Origin: Panulirus ornatus
Lineage: Eukaryota > Arthropoda > Malacostraca > Decapoda > Palinuridae
Length of the DNA: 64,000 nucleotides
Direction of reading: 5' to 3'
Assembly: GCF_036320965.1 (NCBI RefSeq)
Contig: NC_092225.1
Location: 77,010 to 141,009 of the forward strand
A program made the translations under genes and the position numbers. Shown here piece after piece: positions 1-11,296 of this stretch. The notes beneath the pieces are model-generated. The model made no database searches. It worked only from the letters and a program-made list of their open reading frames with translations, and was not told the origin of the DNA. Numbering within the stretch: position 1 is the stretch's first letter; every line of letters begins with the position of its first letter.

Positions 1-745
1 CCTCGTTCCCTCCACCTCCGACACATATATCCTCTTGGTCAATCTTTCCTCACTCATTCTCTCCATGTGCCCAAACCATTTCAAAACACCCTATTCTGCT
101 CTCTCAACCACGCTCTTTTTATTTCCACACATCTCTCTTACCCTTACGTTACTTACTCGATCAAACCACCTAACACCACACATTGTCCTCAGACATCTCA
201 TTTCCAGCACATCCATCCTCCTGCGCACAACTCTATCCATAGCCCACGCCTCGCAACCATACAACATTGTTGGAACTACTATTCCTTCAAACATACCCAT
301 TTTTGCTTTCCGGGATAATGTTCTCGACTTCCACACATTTTTCAAGGCTCCCAAAATTTTCGCCCCCTCCCCCACCCTATGATCCACTTCCGCTTCCATG
401 GTTCCATCCGCTGACAGATCCACTCCCAGATATCTAAAACACTTCACTTCCTCCAGTTTTTCTCCATTCAAACTCACCTCCCAATTGACTTGACCCTCAA
501 CCCTACTGTACCTAATAACCTTGCTCTTATTCACATTTACTCTTAACTTTCTTCTTCCACACACTTTACCAAACTCTGTCACCAGCTTCTGCAGTTTCTC
601 ACATGAATCCGCCACCAGCGCTGTATCATCAGCGAACAACAACTGACTCACTTCCCAAGCTCTCTCATCCCCAACAGACTTCATACTTGCCCCTCTTTCT
701 AAGACTCTTGCATTTACCTCCCTAACAACCCCATCCATAAACAAA
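1..745 (-). mobile_element. RTE-like LINE fragment, RT C-terminal region (palindrome left arm)
   Basis: The minus strand encodes the RT palm end and C-terminal domain of the RTE-like family: the FADD catalytic block, a V-N-V-N-K-S-K segment, then the Y-G-C-E-A-W block. It is open from 780 down to 91 and runs off the window start. It is the mirror of 4192-4936. The 5' end of the element is truncated at about 745, where it abuts a plus-oriented LINE tail fragment. Confidence 0.9.
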
Positions 746-905
746 TATGTATATATATGTATATGTGCATGTATGGGCATTTATGTATTTATGTGTATAT
801 GAGGGGATGGGCCATTCTTCATCTGTTTCCTGATGCTACCTTGCTGACGCGGGAAACAGTGATTAAGTATAATAGATAAATGAATAAATAGATAATGAAG
901 AAGCA
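745..905 (+). mobile_element. RTE LINE 3'-tail fragment
   Basis: This piece holds only the family's 3' end: a TATG-rich stretch, the gggccattctt block, the ctaccttgctgacgcgggaaacag block, and a (ATAA)-type A-rich tail. Its mirror copy is at 4032-4192 on the minus strand. The gattaagtataat ending matches the fragment at 34576-34740, so this looks like a distinct tail variant. Confidence 0.7.
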
Positions 906-1130
906 GTTAGAATAGTTACAAAGCAATGAAACATGTGCTTCACAGAGATGATATGTTAATAATGATGGTTCCATTAAGAGGTGTAGTTGGGGGCTCAGAT
1001 TCTTATGATGACAGAGAGATATGGAGACAAGTTTTTAGAGTGTATACGTGAAAATTCCTATACCAGTTGTTCCGAACCTGTGTGTTCGTTGTGTCTGTGT
1101 TATAGAAAATTGTATGCTTAGGTAAGCCAC

Positions 1131-2468
1131 ATGGTGATTTGGGTGGTCCCGAGACATTCATCGGCCGGTCTCACATATACCTGGGATCTCACACATCTCA
1201 CGCCAGGTGGCCAAATTAGCTGTGCAGTGTGCAGTCAGCTACTAATCATTCTTCAGGTAACATTGTCAAGTGACCCAGGGTCAGCCTCGATGTCATCCCT
1301 GGGAAAGGTTGCTCACCCATCTTGGTTGCGTCGTCAGAGATGTAGGGCTGGGCCTTTAGACAGTATAAGAGCCAGACCTTAGACCTCGAGCCAATCATGT
1401 TGGGACGGGGGGTGTGACAGTCAGTCTTTTGACCAATCGAAAGTAATCGTGGTCGTTCTTCCCCTATCGTATCGGCCATGGTAAGTCAGGGAGGGGCTGA
1501 CCGCTCTGGGTTGGCTGCCCCTCTTGATGAAAGCCCCTGATGACAGTCCAGTTGTGATTTTTTCAGTTTCAGCTATCCCATGCCCAGCAGGTAATGTAGG
1601 TTTTCCTTGTCTCAACCCTTTAGCCACTGCAGCTCACTGCTGCCCTAGATTGTAAGATGTTTGATTATGTCATGTTGGGTCTGAGTGCAACAGTGTATTA
1701 TAACTTTTCATAGAATTGCCCAACGAATAAGTGTACCATGTGTCGTGTTTCTATAGTCACATTGTCACAAAGATAAGAGATCTCCTGGTTTGAAATCTTA
1801 CCTGGAATACGGACTGCTGAATGTTAAGTGTTAATGAAAGTGTTTGTACCTGATTAATGTGCTTTTGTTATCTTGTACTCTTTATTTCTTATACTATATG
1901 TAGATTTAACCCTGGTGTTTGGTTTTATTCCGTAACATTAAGATAGCATTATCCAATGTGCATAACAAAGAAATTGTTGACCCAGCTAGGTTAGTAACAA
2001 ATAAAATTGGCATCCCTTGCCAGAGGCTCCTAGTAGTTGTAGCATATAATTACTGTCCTTGCCAGGATTTGTAACATATATTTGGCAACCTTGCCAGACT
2101 TTGACTGTAAGATATGATTGGTGACCTTGCCCCAGGATTTTTTTCTTGCCTTAATGGAGTCTCTTTCCTCGACTCATTAATCATGCCGTTGACCAGTGAT
2201 GCTGATGTTGAATGTTTCTATTGATCTGAGCCCTCTCCCACTGATATTAGATCTTTAACAGCTTACGAGGTAAGGCTTGTTGTGGATATGTTAGGAGTGG
2301 CATACCACCAGAATTGTCATAGAGTTGGAGACTTTATTAATAAGTCACTTAGTTGGTGAGCAGATCGTAGATGCTGCTCCTGATGTTGAAATTTGTGTTG
2401 ACAATACCCTCCCATCATTGAGGACAGCTGAACCTTTAGTTCCTCTCGGGCTCGCTAGTGATGTTAAC
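1131..2468 (+). mobile_element. Possible LTR-retrotransposon 5' end (LTR and leader)
   Basis: This non-LINE sequence holds a TATA-like box (tataaga at 1364-1370) and an AATAAA at 2000-2005. Four spaced motifs of the form ttgg-x-x-x-CCTTGCCAG follow, resembling a primer-binding leader, then a broken reading frame from about 2183 with a Gag-like alpha-helical flavour. I see no pol domain and no defined LTR ends, so the class is inferred. It could equally be an unrecognised host or repeat sequence. The palindrome axis cuts it at 2468. Confidence 0.3.
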
Positions 2469-3806
2469 GTTAACATCACTAGCGAGCCCGGGAGGAACTA
2501 AAGGTTCAGCTGTCCTCAATGATAGGAGGGTATTGTCAACACAAATTTCAACATCAGGAGCAGCATCTACGATCTGCTCACCAACTAAGTGACTTATTAA
2601 TAAAGTCTCCAACTCTATGACAATTCTGGTGGTATGCCACTCCTAACATATCCACAACAAGCCTTACCTCGTAAGCTGTTAAAGATCTAATATCAGTGGG
2701 AGAGGGCTCAGATCAATAGAAACATTCAACATCAGCATCACTGGTCAACGGCATGATTAATGAGTCGAGGAAAGAGACTCCATTAAGGCAAGAAAAAAAT
2801 CCTGGGGCAAGGTCACCAATCATATCTTACAGTCAAAGTCTGGCAAGGTTGCCAAATATATGTTACAAATCCTGGCAAGGACAGTAATTATATGCTACAA
2901 CTACTAGGAGCCTCTGGCAAGGGATGCCAATTTTATTTGTTACTAACCTAGCTGGGTCAACAATTTCTTTGTTATGCACATTGGATAATGCTATCTTAAT
3001 GTTACGGAATAAAACCAAACACCAGGGTTAAATCTACATATAGTATAAGAAATAAAGAGTACAAGATAACAAAAGCACATTAATCAGGTACAAACACTTT
3101 CATTAACACTTAACATTCAGCAGTCCGTATTCCAGGTAAGATTTCAAACCAGGAGATCTCTTATCTTTGTGACAATGTGACTATAGAAACACGACACATG
3201 GTACACTTATTCGTTGGGCAATTCTATGAAAAGTTATAATACACTGTTGCACTCAGACCCAACATGACATAATCAAACATCTTACAATCTAGGGCAGCAG
3301 TGAGCTGCAGTGGCTAAAGGGTTGAGACAAGGAAAACCTACATTACCTGCTGGGCATGGGATAGCTGAAACTGAAAAAATCACAACTGGACTGTCATCAG
3401 GGGCTTTCATCAAGAGGGGCAGCCAACCCAGAGCGGTCAGCCCCTCCCTGACTTACCATGGCAGATACGATAGGGGAAGAACGACCACGATTACTTTCGA
3501 TTGGTCAAAAGACTGACTGTCACACCCCCCGTCCCAACATGATTGGCTCGAGGTCTAAGGTCTGGCTCTTATACTGTCTAAAGGCCCAGCCCTACATCTC
3601 TGACGACGCAACCAAGATGGGTGAGCAACCTTTCCCAGGGATGACATCGAGGCTGACCCTGGGTCACTTGACAATGTTACCTGAAGAATGATTAGTAGCT
3701 GACTGCACACTGCATAGCTAATTTGGCCACCTGGCGTGAGATGTGTGAGATCCCAGGTATATGTGAGACCGGCCGATGAATGTCTCGGGACCACCCAAAT
3801 CACCAT
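2469..3806 (-). mobile_element. Mirror copy of the possible LTR-element 5' end
   Basis: This is the reverse complement of 1131-2468 with a few substitutions. It has the same TATA-like box and AATAAA on the minus strand. The small ORFs here (3310-3516, 3458-3691) are mirrored at 1421-1627 and 1246-1479. They match no protein family I know. Confidence 0.3.
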
Positions 3807-4191
3807 GTGGCTTACCTAAGCATACAATTTTCTATAACACAGACACAACGAACACACAGGTTCGGAACAACTGGTATAGGAATTTTCACGTATACACTCT
3901 AAAAACTTGTCTCCATATCTCTCTGTCATCATAAGAATCTGAGCCCCCTACTACACCTCTTAATGGAACCATCATTATTAATATATCATCTCTGTGAAGC
4001 ACATGTTTCATTGCTTTGTAACTATTCTAACTGCTTCTTCATTATCTATTTATTCATTTATCTATTATACTTAATCACTGTTTCCCGCGTCAGCAAGGTA
4101 GCATCAGGAAACAGATGAAGAATGGCCCATCCACTCATATACACATAAATACATAAATGCCCATACATGCACATATACATATATATACATA

Positions 4192-5275
4192 TTTGTTTAT
4201 GGATGGGGTTGTTAGGGAGGTAAATGCAAGAGTCTTAGAAAGAGGGGCAAGTATGAAGTCTGTTGGGGATGAGAGAGCTTGGGAAGTGAGTCAGTTGTTG
4301 TTCGCTGATGATACAGCGCTGGTGGCGGATTCATGTGAGAAACTGCAGAAGCTGGTGACGGAGTTTGGTAAAGTGTGTGGAAGAAGAAAGTTAAGAGTAA
4401 ATGTGAATAAGAGCAAGGTTATTAGGTACAGTAGGGTTGAGGGTCAAGTCAATTGGGAGGTGAGTTTGAATGGAGAAAAACTGGAGGAAGTGAAGTGTTT
4501 TAGATATCTGGGAGTGGATCTGTCAGCGGATGGAACCATGGAAGCGGAAGTGGATCATAGGGTGGGGGAGGGGGCGAAAATTTTGGGAGCCTTGAAAAAT
4601 GTGTGGAAGTCGAGAACATTATCCCGGAAAGCAAAAATGGGTATGTTTGAAGGAATAGTAGTTCCAACAATGTTGTATGGTTGCGAGGCGTGGGCTATGG
4701 ATAGAGTTGTGCGCAGGAGGATGGATGTGCTGGAAATGAGATGTTTGAGGACAATGTGTGGTGTGAGGTGGTTTGATCGAGTAAGTAACGTAAGGGTAAG
4801 AGAGATGTGTGGAAATAAAAAGAGCGTGGTTGAGAGAGCAGAAGAGGGTGTTTTGAAATGGTTTGGGCACATGGAGAGAATGAGTGAGGAAAGATTGACC
4901 AAGAGGATATATGTGTCGGAGGTGGAGGGAACGAGGAGAAGAGGGAGACCAAATTGGAGGTGGAAAGATGGAGTGAAAAGGATTTTGTGTGATCGGGGCC
5001 TGAACATGCAGGAGGGTGAAAGGAGGGCAAGGAATAGAGTGAATTGGAGCGATGTGGTATACAGGGGTTGACGTGCTGTCAGTGGATTGAATCAAGGCAT
5101 GTGAAGCGTCCGGGGTAAACCATGGAAAGCTGTGTAGGTATGTATATTTGCGTGTGTGGACGTGTGTATGTACATGTGTATGGGGAGGGTTGGGCCATTT
5201 CTTTCGTCTGTTTCCTTGCGCTACCTCGCAAACGCGGGAGACAGCGACAAAGTATAAAAAAAAAACAAAAAAAAC
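4192..5275 (+). mobile_element. RTE-like LINE, 5'-truncated, short 3' UTR
   Basis: An open frame to 5071 encodes the family's RT C-terminal half (FADD at about 4300, Y-G-C-E-A-W, G-H-M-E-R-M, GRP-N-W-R-W). The stop is TGA after a Y-R-G ending. The 3' UTR is the short form and ends in the cgggagacagcgacaaagtat block and an A-rich tail at 5258-5275. The 4192-4936 portion is mirrored at 1-745, so this copy spans the visible edge of the palindrome. Confidence 0.92.
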
Positions 5276-8200
5276 ATCAACATATACATACACAGATATA
5301 TACATATATACACGTACATATTCATACTTGCTTGACTTCATCCATTCCTGTTGCTACCCCCACCACACAGAAAATAGCATCGCTAACCCCCGCTTCTGCA
5401 AGGAAGTGCCAGGAAAACAGAAAAAAAAAAGGCCACATTCGTTCACACTCAGTCTCTAGCTGCCATGTGTAATGCACCGAAACCACAGCTCCCTGTCCAC
5501 ATCCATGCTTCACAGACATTTCCATGGTTTACCCCAGACACTTCACATACCCTGGTTCAGTCCACTGACAGCAAGTCGACCCCGGTATACCACATTGTTT
5601 CAATTCACTCTATTCCTTGCAAGCCTATCATCCTCCTGTATGTTCAGACCCTGATCACTCAAAATCTTTTTCACTCCATCCTTCCACCTCCAATTTGGTT
5701 TCCCACTTCTTGTTCTCTTTACCTCTAACACATATATCCTCTTTGTCAATATTTCCTCACTCATTCTCTCCATATGTCCAAACCATTTCAACCCACCCTC
5801 TTCTACTCTCTCAACCATAGTCTTTTTATTTCCACACATCTCTCTTACCTTTTCATGACTTACTCCATCAAACCACCTCACACCACATATTGCCCTCAAA
5901 CATTTCATTTCCAACACATCCATCCTCCTCCATACAACCCTATCTATAACACATGCCTCACAAACATATACCATCGGTGGAACTACTATTTCTTCAAACA
6001 TACCCAATTCTTGCTCTCTGAGATAATGTTCTCTCCTTCCACACATTCTTCATCGCTCACAGAACGTTCGCCCCCTTCCCCCATCCTGTGACACTTCCAT
6101 GGTTCCATCCGCTGCTAAGTCCACTCCCTTATATCTAAAAAACTTCACTTCCAATTTTTCTCCATTCAAACTTACATCCTAATCAACTTGTCGCTCAGCT
6201 CTACTAAACCTAATAACCTTGCTTTTATTCACATTTACTCTCAACTTTCTCCTTTCACACACTTTTCCAAACTCAGTCACCAACAAGTGCAGTTTCTCAC
6301 ATGAATCAGCCTCTACAGCTGTATCATCGGCAAACAACAACTGACTCACTTCCCAAGCTCTCTCATCCACAACAGACTGCATGCCCCTCTTTCCAAAACT
6401 CTTGCATTCACCTCCCTAACCACCCCATCCATAAAGGAATTAAACAACCAAAGGGACATCACACACCCCTGATGCAAACCGATTTTCACTGGGAACTAAT
6501 CACTCTCCTCTCTTCCTACTTGTACACATGCCTTATATCCTTGCTAAAATCTTTTCACTGCTTCTAGCAACTTACCTCCCACACCATATATGCTTAAAAC
6601 CTTCCACAAAGCATCTCTATCAACACCATCATATGCCTTCTCCAGATCCATTAATGCTACAAACAAATCCATCCGTTTTTCTAAGTATTTCTCTCATACA
6701 TTCTTCAAAGCAAACACCTGATCCACACACCCTCTACCACTTCTGAAACCACAATGCTCTTTCCCAATCAGATGCTCTGTACATGCCTTTACCCTCTAAA
6801 TCAATACCCTCTCACATAATTTCCCAGGAATACTCAACAAACTTAAGCCTCTCTTCTCTCTTTACTAAGCCAATCTCCCTGGCCCTCTCACTTCGCACAC
6901 CATCCTGAATAAAACACCCTATATCTACCTTTCTATCATCAAACAATCAACAAACCTTCAAAATACTCACTCCATCTCCTCCCTTCATCACTACCTGTCA
7001 TAATCTCCCCCTTCACTGATGTTCCCACTTATTCTCTTGTTTTATACCCATTATTTACCACCTTCCAAAACACCTTTTAATTCTCCCTAAAATAAAACGA
7101 TACATTCTCACCCCAACTCTCATTTGCCCTCTTTTTCGCTTCTTGCACCTTTCTCTGGACCTCCTACCACTTTCTTTTATATATCTCTCAGTCATTTGCA
7201 CTACTTCCCTACTTTCACTAACAACTTTACTTTTTCATCCCACCACTCACTATCATTCAAATCTGCACCACCTCCCACCTTTCTCATTACCACATGCATC
7301 TTTTGAACAAGCCATCATTGCTTCCCTAAATACATCCCATTCCTCCCCTACTCCCCTCATGTCATTTGCTCTCACCTTTTGGAATTCTACACTCAATCTC
7401 TCCTGGTACTTCCTCAAGCGAGTCTCCTTTCCAATATCACTTACTCTCACCACTCTCTTCACCCCAACATTCTTTCTTATTTTCTGAGAACCTCTACAAA
7501 TCTTCACCTTTGCCTCCACAAGATAGTGATCAGACATCCCTCCAGCTGCCCCTCTCACCACATTAACATTCAAAAGTCACTCTTTTATATGCCTGTCAAT
7601 TAACACGTAATCCAGTAATGCCCTTCGACTATCTCTCCTACTCACATATGTATACTTATGTATATATCTATTTTTAAACCGGATATTCCCAATCACCAGT
7701 CCTTTTTCAGCACACAATTCATAAGCTCTTCACCATTTCCATTTACAACACTGAACACCCCATGCACACCAATTATACCCTCAACTGCCACATTACTCAC
7801 CTTCGCATTCAAAGCATCCATCACTATAACCCGATCTTGTGCATCAAAGCTGCTTACACACTCACTTACCTGCTCCTAAAACACTTGCCTCTCATGATCT
7901 TTCTTCTCATGACCAGGTGCATAGACACCAATAATCACCCATCTCCCTCCATCCCCTTTCTGTTTTACCTACATCAATCTAGAATTCACTTTCTTACACT
8001 CTATCAAATACTCCCACAACTCCTGCTTCAGGAGTAGTGCCACTCCTTCCTTAGCTCTTGTCCCCTCACCAGTCCGTGACTTTACTCCCAAGACTTTCTC
8101 AAACCACTCTTCCCCTTTACCCTTGAGCTTCATTTCACTTAGAGCCTAAACATCCAGGCTTCTTTCCTCAAATATAATAATTATCCCTCCTTTCTTCTCA

Positions 8201-8412
8201 TCTTGGTTACATCCAAACACATTCAGACACCCCAATCTGAGCCTTCGAGGAGGATGAGCACTCCTCATTTGACTCCTTCTTCTGTTTCCATTTTTAGAAA
8301 TTTAAATACAAGGAGGAGGGGGTTTCCAGCCCCCTGCTCCCAACCCCTTTATTAACCTTCTAAGACATGCAAGGGAATACGAGGGAAGTATTCTTTCTTT
8401 TGTATCCCAGGG
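5276..8412 (-). mobile_element. RTE-like LINE, near full-length but degenerate
   Basis: Reading right to left it contains the 5' UTR (about 8412-8290, with the atccctggg...aagaatacttccc head), the APE endonuclease (about 8240-7560, including a G-M-S-D-H-Y-L-V active-site block), linker, RT (about 6900-6200) and C-terminal domain (6046-5600). The long-form 3' UTR lacks its extreme terminus. Many stops and frameshifts break the frame, so it is an old inactive copy. Its 3' end abuts the A-rich tail of the plus-strand copy at 4192-5275. Confidence 0.88.
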
Positions 8413-8854
8413 ATATTCTTCATTATTATCATTGTGTATTTCTGCACTTCCCACAGTTACTCTTCCCTTTCGAACAGTCTAATAAGCCATCTTCCACTAT
8501 TTCCAAAATTTTATGCTATCTTTTATTAGGAGGGCCAATCCTTCTTCCCCTCTCCCTTTGTTTTCTCTTTCCTTCCATGCTATCTTACACCCTTCTGTAC
8601 AGAAGAGGTGAGATCTTGTCGGAGCTGCAAGACTTGTTTCCACAACTCAAAAAATATCAGGTGCATTTTCCCTAATATGATCTTTAAATTGCATCTTGCC
8701 ATTTACATTTATCCATCTACAAATTCATACATTATTTTCAGTCTGACTTCACCATCATCTAATATTCCTGGCCTTTCTGTGTAGTAGGTGGGTGAGTCAG
8801 CCTGAGAGTTGGTTGGTTGGATTTTTGTCTGTCTCTCTGTTTGTAATTCCTTAA
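8413..8854. other. Unassigned sequence
   Basis: I see no gene, RNA or transposon that I can name here. The sequence is pyrimidine-rich on the plus strand and has only short open frames. Confidence 0.4.
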
Positions 8855-9230
8855 TGTCATTAACTGTTTGCACAGTATGGGGAAGGAGTTTTATACATGT
8901 GAGGTCCCATCTCTTGAACATTCACTATCATACTGTCTGCATCAACAATGTCTTCAATCATTCTATTCCATTCATCTACCACTCTTACACTATAAAAGCA
9001 CTTCTTTACATCTTTTTTTACAAATTTTTTCCATACTTTCATGTTATGCCCTCTGATTGCTCTATCCCTACATACCTTAAGGAACTGTTCATTATCCATG
9101 AAATCAATCTGCTTCAAAAACCTAAAGGTTATAAACAGGCCATCCCGAACCCTTTCCTCTTCCAATAAGGGCAACCTTAAAGTTTTTAGTCTTTCCCTGA
9201 AACATAGCAGTCAGTTGATGTTTCTGTCTT
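8855..9230 (-). mobile_element. Second LINE family (CR1/jockey-like), RT C-terminal remnant
   Basis: The minus strand encodes R-D-G-L-F followed by a basic stretch with I-R-G-H-N-M-K-V and then F-Y-S-V-R-V-V-D-E-W-N. This is the usual C-terminal end of CR1/jockey-type reverse transcriptases (RGD-L-I...RGH...FS-x-RV-x-x-x-WN). It is unrelated to the RTE family of this window. The frame is open from 9174 to 8860, and no catalytic RT motifs are present. A more decayed relative lies at 10270-10600. Confidence 0.6.
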
Positions 9231-9349
9231 TGTCTGCCTGTCTGTGTGTATGGCAGGATATGCTTACTGAAGTACATAACAATCTCTTTAGCATTCCTCA
9301 TAGTCCATGAACACCTCAATTTCATCTGACTGCTAAAACTAACAAAAAA

Positions 9350-10269
9350 CATTTCACTTGTCAGCACTACCCAAAGCCTTGTACCTATTCACAGCAGCAC
9401 TTTTTACCATCAGGCAAAAACACATCCCTTCATCCCTCCTGATAACATCCAATCCTCCTCTCATACAAATGAAACACCTGCACTTGGCTACCTTTCCCCT
9501 AACCCACACATTTGTAATAACTATAATGTACTTTATAATTCAAATAATTTTTTCTTTGTCTTATGCAGTACTTCATTACAACAAAATACACTCATACATA
9601 TGTTTAACAATCTGTATGAATAAGTTGTGTTTTCTCATGTTTACAGTATAATAAAAATATACATCTATCTATTCAAATGAAACTCCCTCAATGGGATAGC
9701 AACAGCAATTGGGTCTCCATAACTAGTGAACTCCAGCACCGCTTCTTAGCATTTAGTGCCTCACCCTTAAGAGGCCACTGGCAGACAGCAAGTCTAGTGC
9801 AGTGTTTGCAAAGGATCCTAACTAATGTTCCTACCCATTACTTCTATCTCATACTCTTTCCAACTACTACTACCTAATGCTCCTGCCAAAATGTTCCTAC
9901 CTACTACTTCTATCTAATACTACCATTTTGCCAAAAGGCAGGGCTAGCACATAATGCTCACTGCAAGAGAATCCAAAGTTATGAAGAATGAGCAGTGTGA
10001 GTTAAGTGTTGTCAAGTGTTATATATGACGAGGGGAAACTGTATGTTTGTGGACAGAATGCCAGTAGTCAAAATGTCAGTGAGGCAGAAAGTAAAGACAG
10101 CTACCTGAGTCAAGTGCAACTTGACAACTACTTAAAAGCTGGTTCACTAAGCAGATGTCACTAACCCTCCCAATAACCAGGAGGGTAAAATACCTCCCTA
10201 GTTGTTGAGTGCCTATCACTCAACCAGTTAGAGTCTAGTCCCAACTGAACTGGATACCTGGCACTTCAA
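9350..10269. other. Unassigned intronic sequence
   Basis: There is no convincing gene here. It has the look of a decayed dispersed repeat, with a partly repeated cctaccyattacttctatct motif near 9830 and 9895, but I cannot name a family. It lies downstream of the host exon at 10686-10877, on that gene's strand. Confidence 0.3.
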
Positions 10270-10600
10270 TGTAACCACTTCTGCAGTATGGGGAGAGAGT
10301 TCTTAACCTGTGGAGCCTCATCTCTTTAATTTTCTTTATCATTATACAACTTTTAAATATTTTGTAAGCTGTTTGCATTCACAATATCATCACTTAGCAA
10401 GCTGCATTCATCATCTCAAATGCAATATCAAAGCAGTACTCCTTTACATCTCTTTAAACAAGTTTCTTACTCTGAACTTCTTTTGCTTCCTCACTGCATC
10501 TTTCAAAAGACTATTCAATCCTGCTATTCTCAGTCTGATACAAATACTTGAAAGCAATAATGTCTAATGTCTATCAGTATGGGCTGATTCAGAGCTTTTC
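10270..10600 (-). mobile_element. Decayed relative of the second LINE family
   Basis: The gcagtatggggagagagtt block and the following sequence match 8870-9060 in order, with many substitutions. The protein frame is destroyed. It is probably an older copy of the same CR1/jockey-like 3' end. Confidence 0.45.
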
Positions 10601-10685
10601 ACCTCTTTCTGTAGCTCATCTACAACTAATTCAAAGAACACTGAATTTTGTGTAAGCAAAACATACCAGATGAATTAATACTCAC

Positions 10686-10877
10686 AATACAAATCCCTTA
10701 GTGATGAGATCCACTTCCAGCAGTAACTGGACAGATTTTGAGGCAATCTGGCTGATTTCCCTCAATAGTGACACAAATCTCTTCACGTGATGGATAAAAA
10801 TGATGCAGCGAACAAAAACTACACTGAAAAAGATCAAAAGTATCACTGGAAATACCTGTATGTGCATAAAGAAATTT
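10686..10877 (-). CDS. Host exon C: membrane segment plus cytoplasmic helix (candidate vezatin-like)
   Basis: On the minus strand a 192-nt exon is open from an acceptor (tggtag) at 10878-10879 to a gtgagt donor at 10684-10685. The start was chosen because it accepts one base in phase, completing the split codon left by the exon at 19525-19641. A second acceptor (acatacag, exon start 10855) is possible but does not fit that phase. The product begins with a hydrophobic segment of about 20 residues (V-I-L-L-I-F-F-S-V-V-F). A basic helix and L-L-E-V-D-L-I-T-K-G-F follow. Vezatin, a two-pass adherens-junction protein, has a similar E-x-x-x-I-x-x-G-F just after its second membrane segment, which is why I suggest it. 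The homology is from memory and untested. The next exon is not in the window. Confidence 0.5.
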
Positions 10878-11004
10878 CTACCACTTGTTTACACACTTGT
10901 TTATCTATCTCACATTCACAACTGGAATGACCAAACAGAATCTAATAAAAGAGCATGATCAGGGGAAATCATAGTACACCCCTCTGTATATACATATGTA
11001 TAGC

Positions 11005-11290
11005 GCTAACTCGCACACATGAGGGGGGAGGGGGATGGTATTCCATGTGTGGTGAGGTGGCGATGGGAATGAATAAAGGCAGACAGTGTGAATTGTGTGC
11101 ATGGGTATATATGTATGTGTCTGTGTGTGTATATATATATGTGTACATTGAGATGTATAGGTATGTATATTTGCGTGTGTGGACATGTATGTATATACAT
11201 GTGTATGGGGGTGGCTTGGGCCATTTCTTTTGTCTGTTTCCTTGCGCTACCTCGCAAACGCAGGAGACAGCGGCAAAAAAAAAAATATTA
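11005..11290 (+). mobile_element. RTE LINE 3'-UTR-only fragment (long form)
   Basis: It begins within the long-form 3' UTR at the gcgctaactcgcacacatg block and runs to the cgcaggagacagcggcaaa end with an A tail. There is no coding sequence. It meets the following minus-strand copy tail to tail across about 15 A/T bases. Confidence 0.85.
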
Positions 11291-11296
11291 TTATAT

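Larger units (their letters stand above)
1..4936. repeat. Near-perfect palindrome (inverted duplication, no spacer)
   Basis: Base p pairs with base 4937-p over the whole visible length; the axis lies between 2468 and 2469, inside the self-complementary string atgttaacgttaacat. Both ends stay in register, so there is no net indel over 2,468 bp per arm. I found about ten substitutions between the arms (for example at 93, 172, 192 and 577, near 805, 955, 990 and 1231, and near 2413 and 2447), roughly 0.4 percent. The left arm continues beyond the window start. Each arm carries an RTE LINE piece, a LINE tail fragment and an LTR-element-like leader. It is either a genuine inverted duplication or a fold-back assembly artefact. 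Confidence 0.95.

Noticed and set aside
1246..3691. Small ORFs of 68-83 codons in the palindrome centre
   Set aside because: They are present twice only because of the palindrome. No recognisable domain, and overlapping frames on both strands are open by chance.
8367..8675. Plus-strand ORF of 102 codons spanning the end of the old LINE
   Set aside because: It begins within the LINE 5' UTR on the opposite strand and runs into unassigned sequence; no family resemblance.
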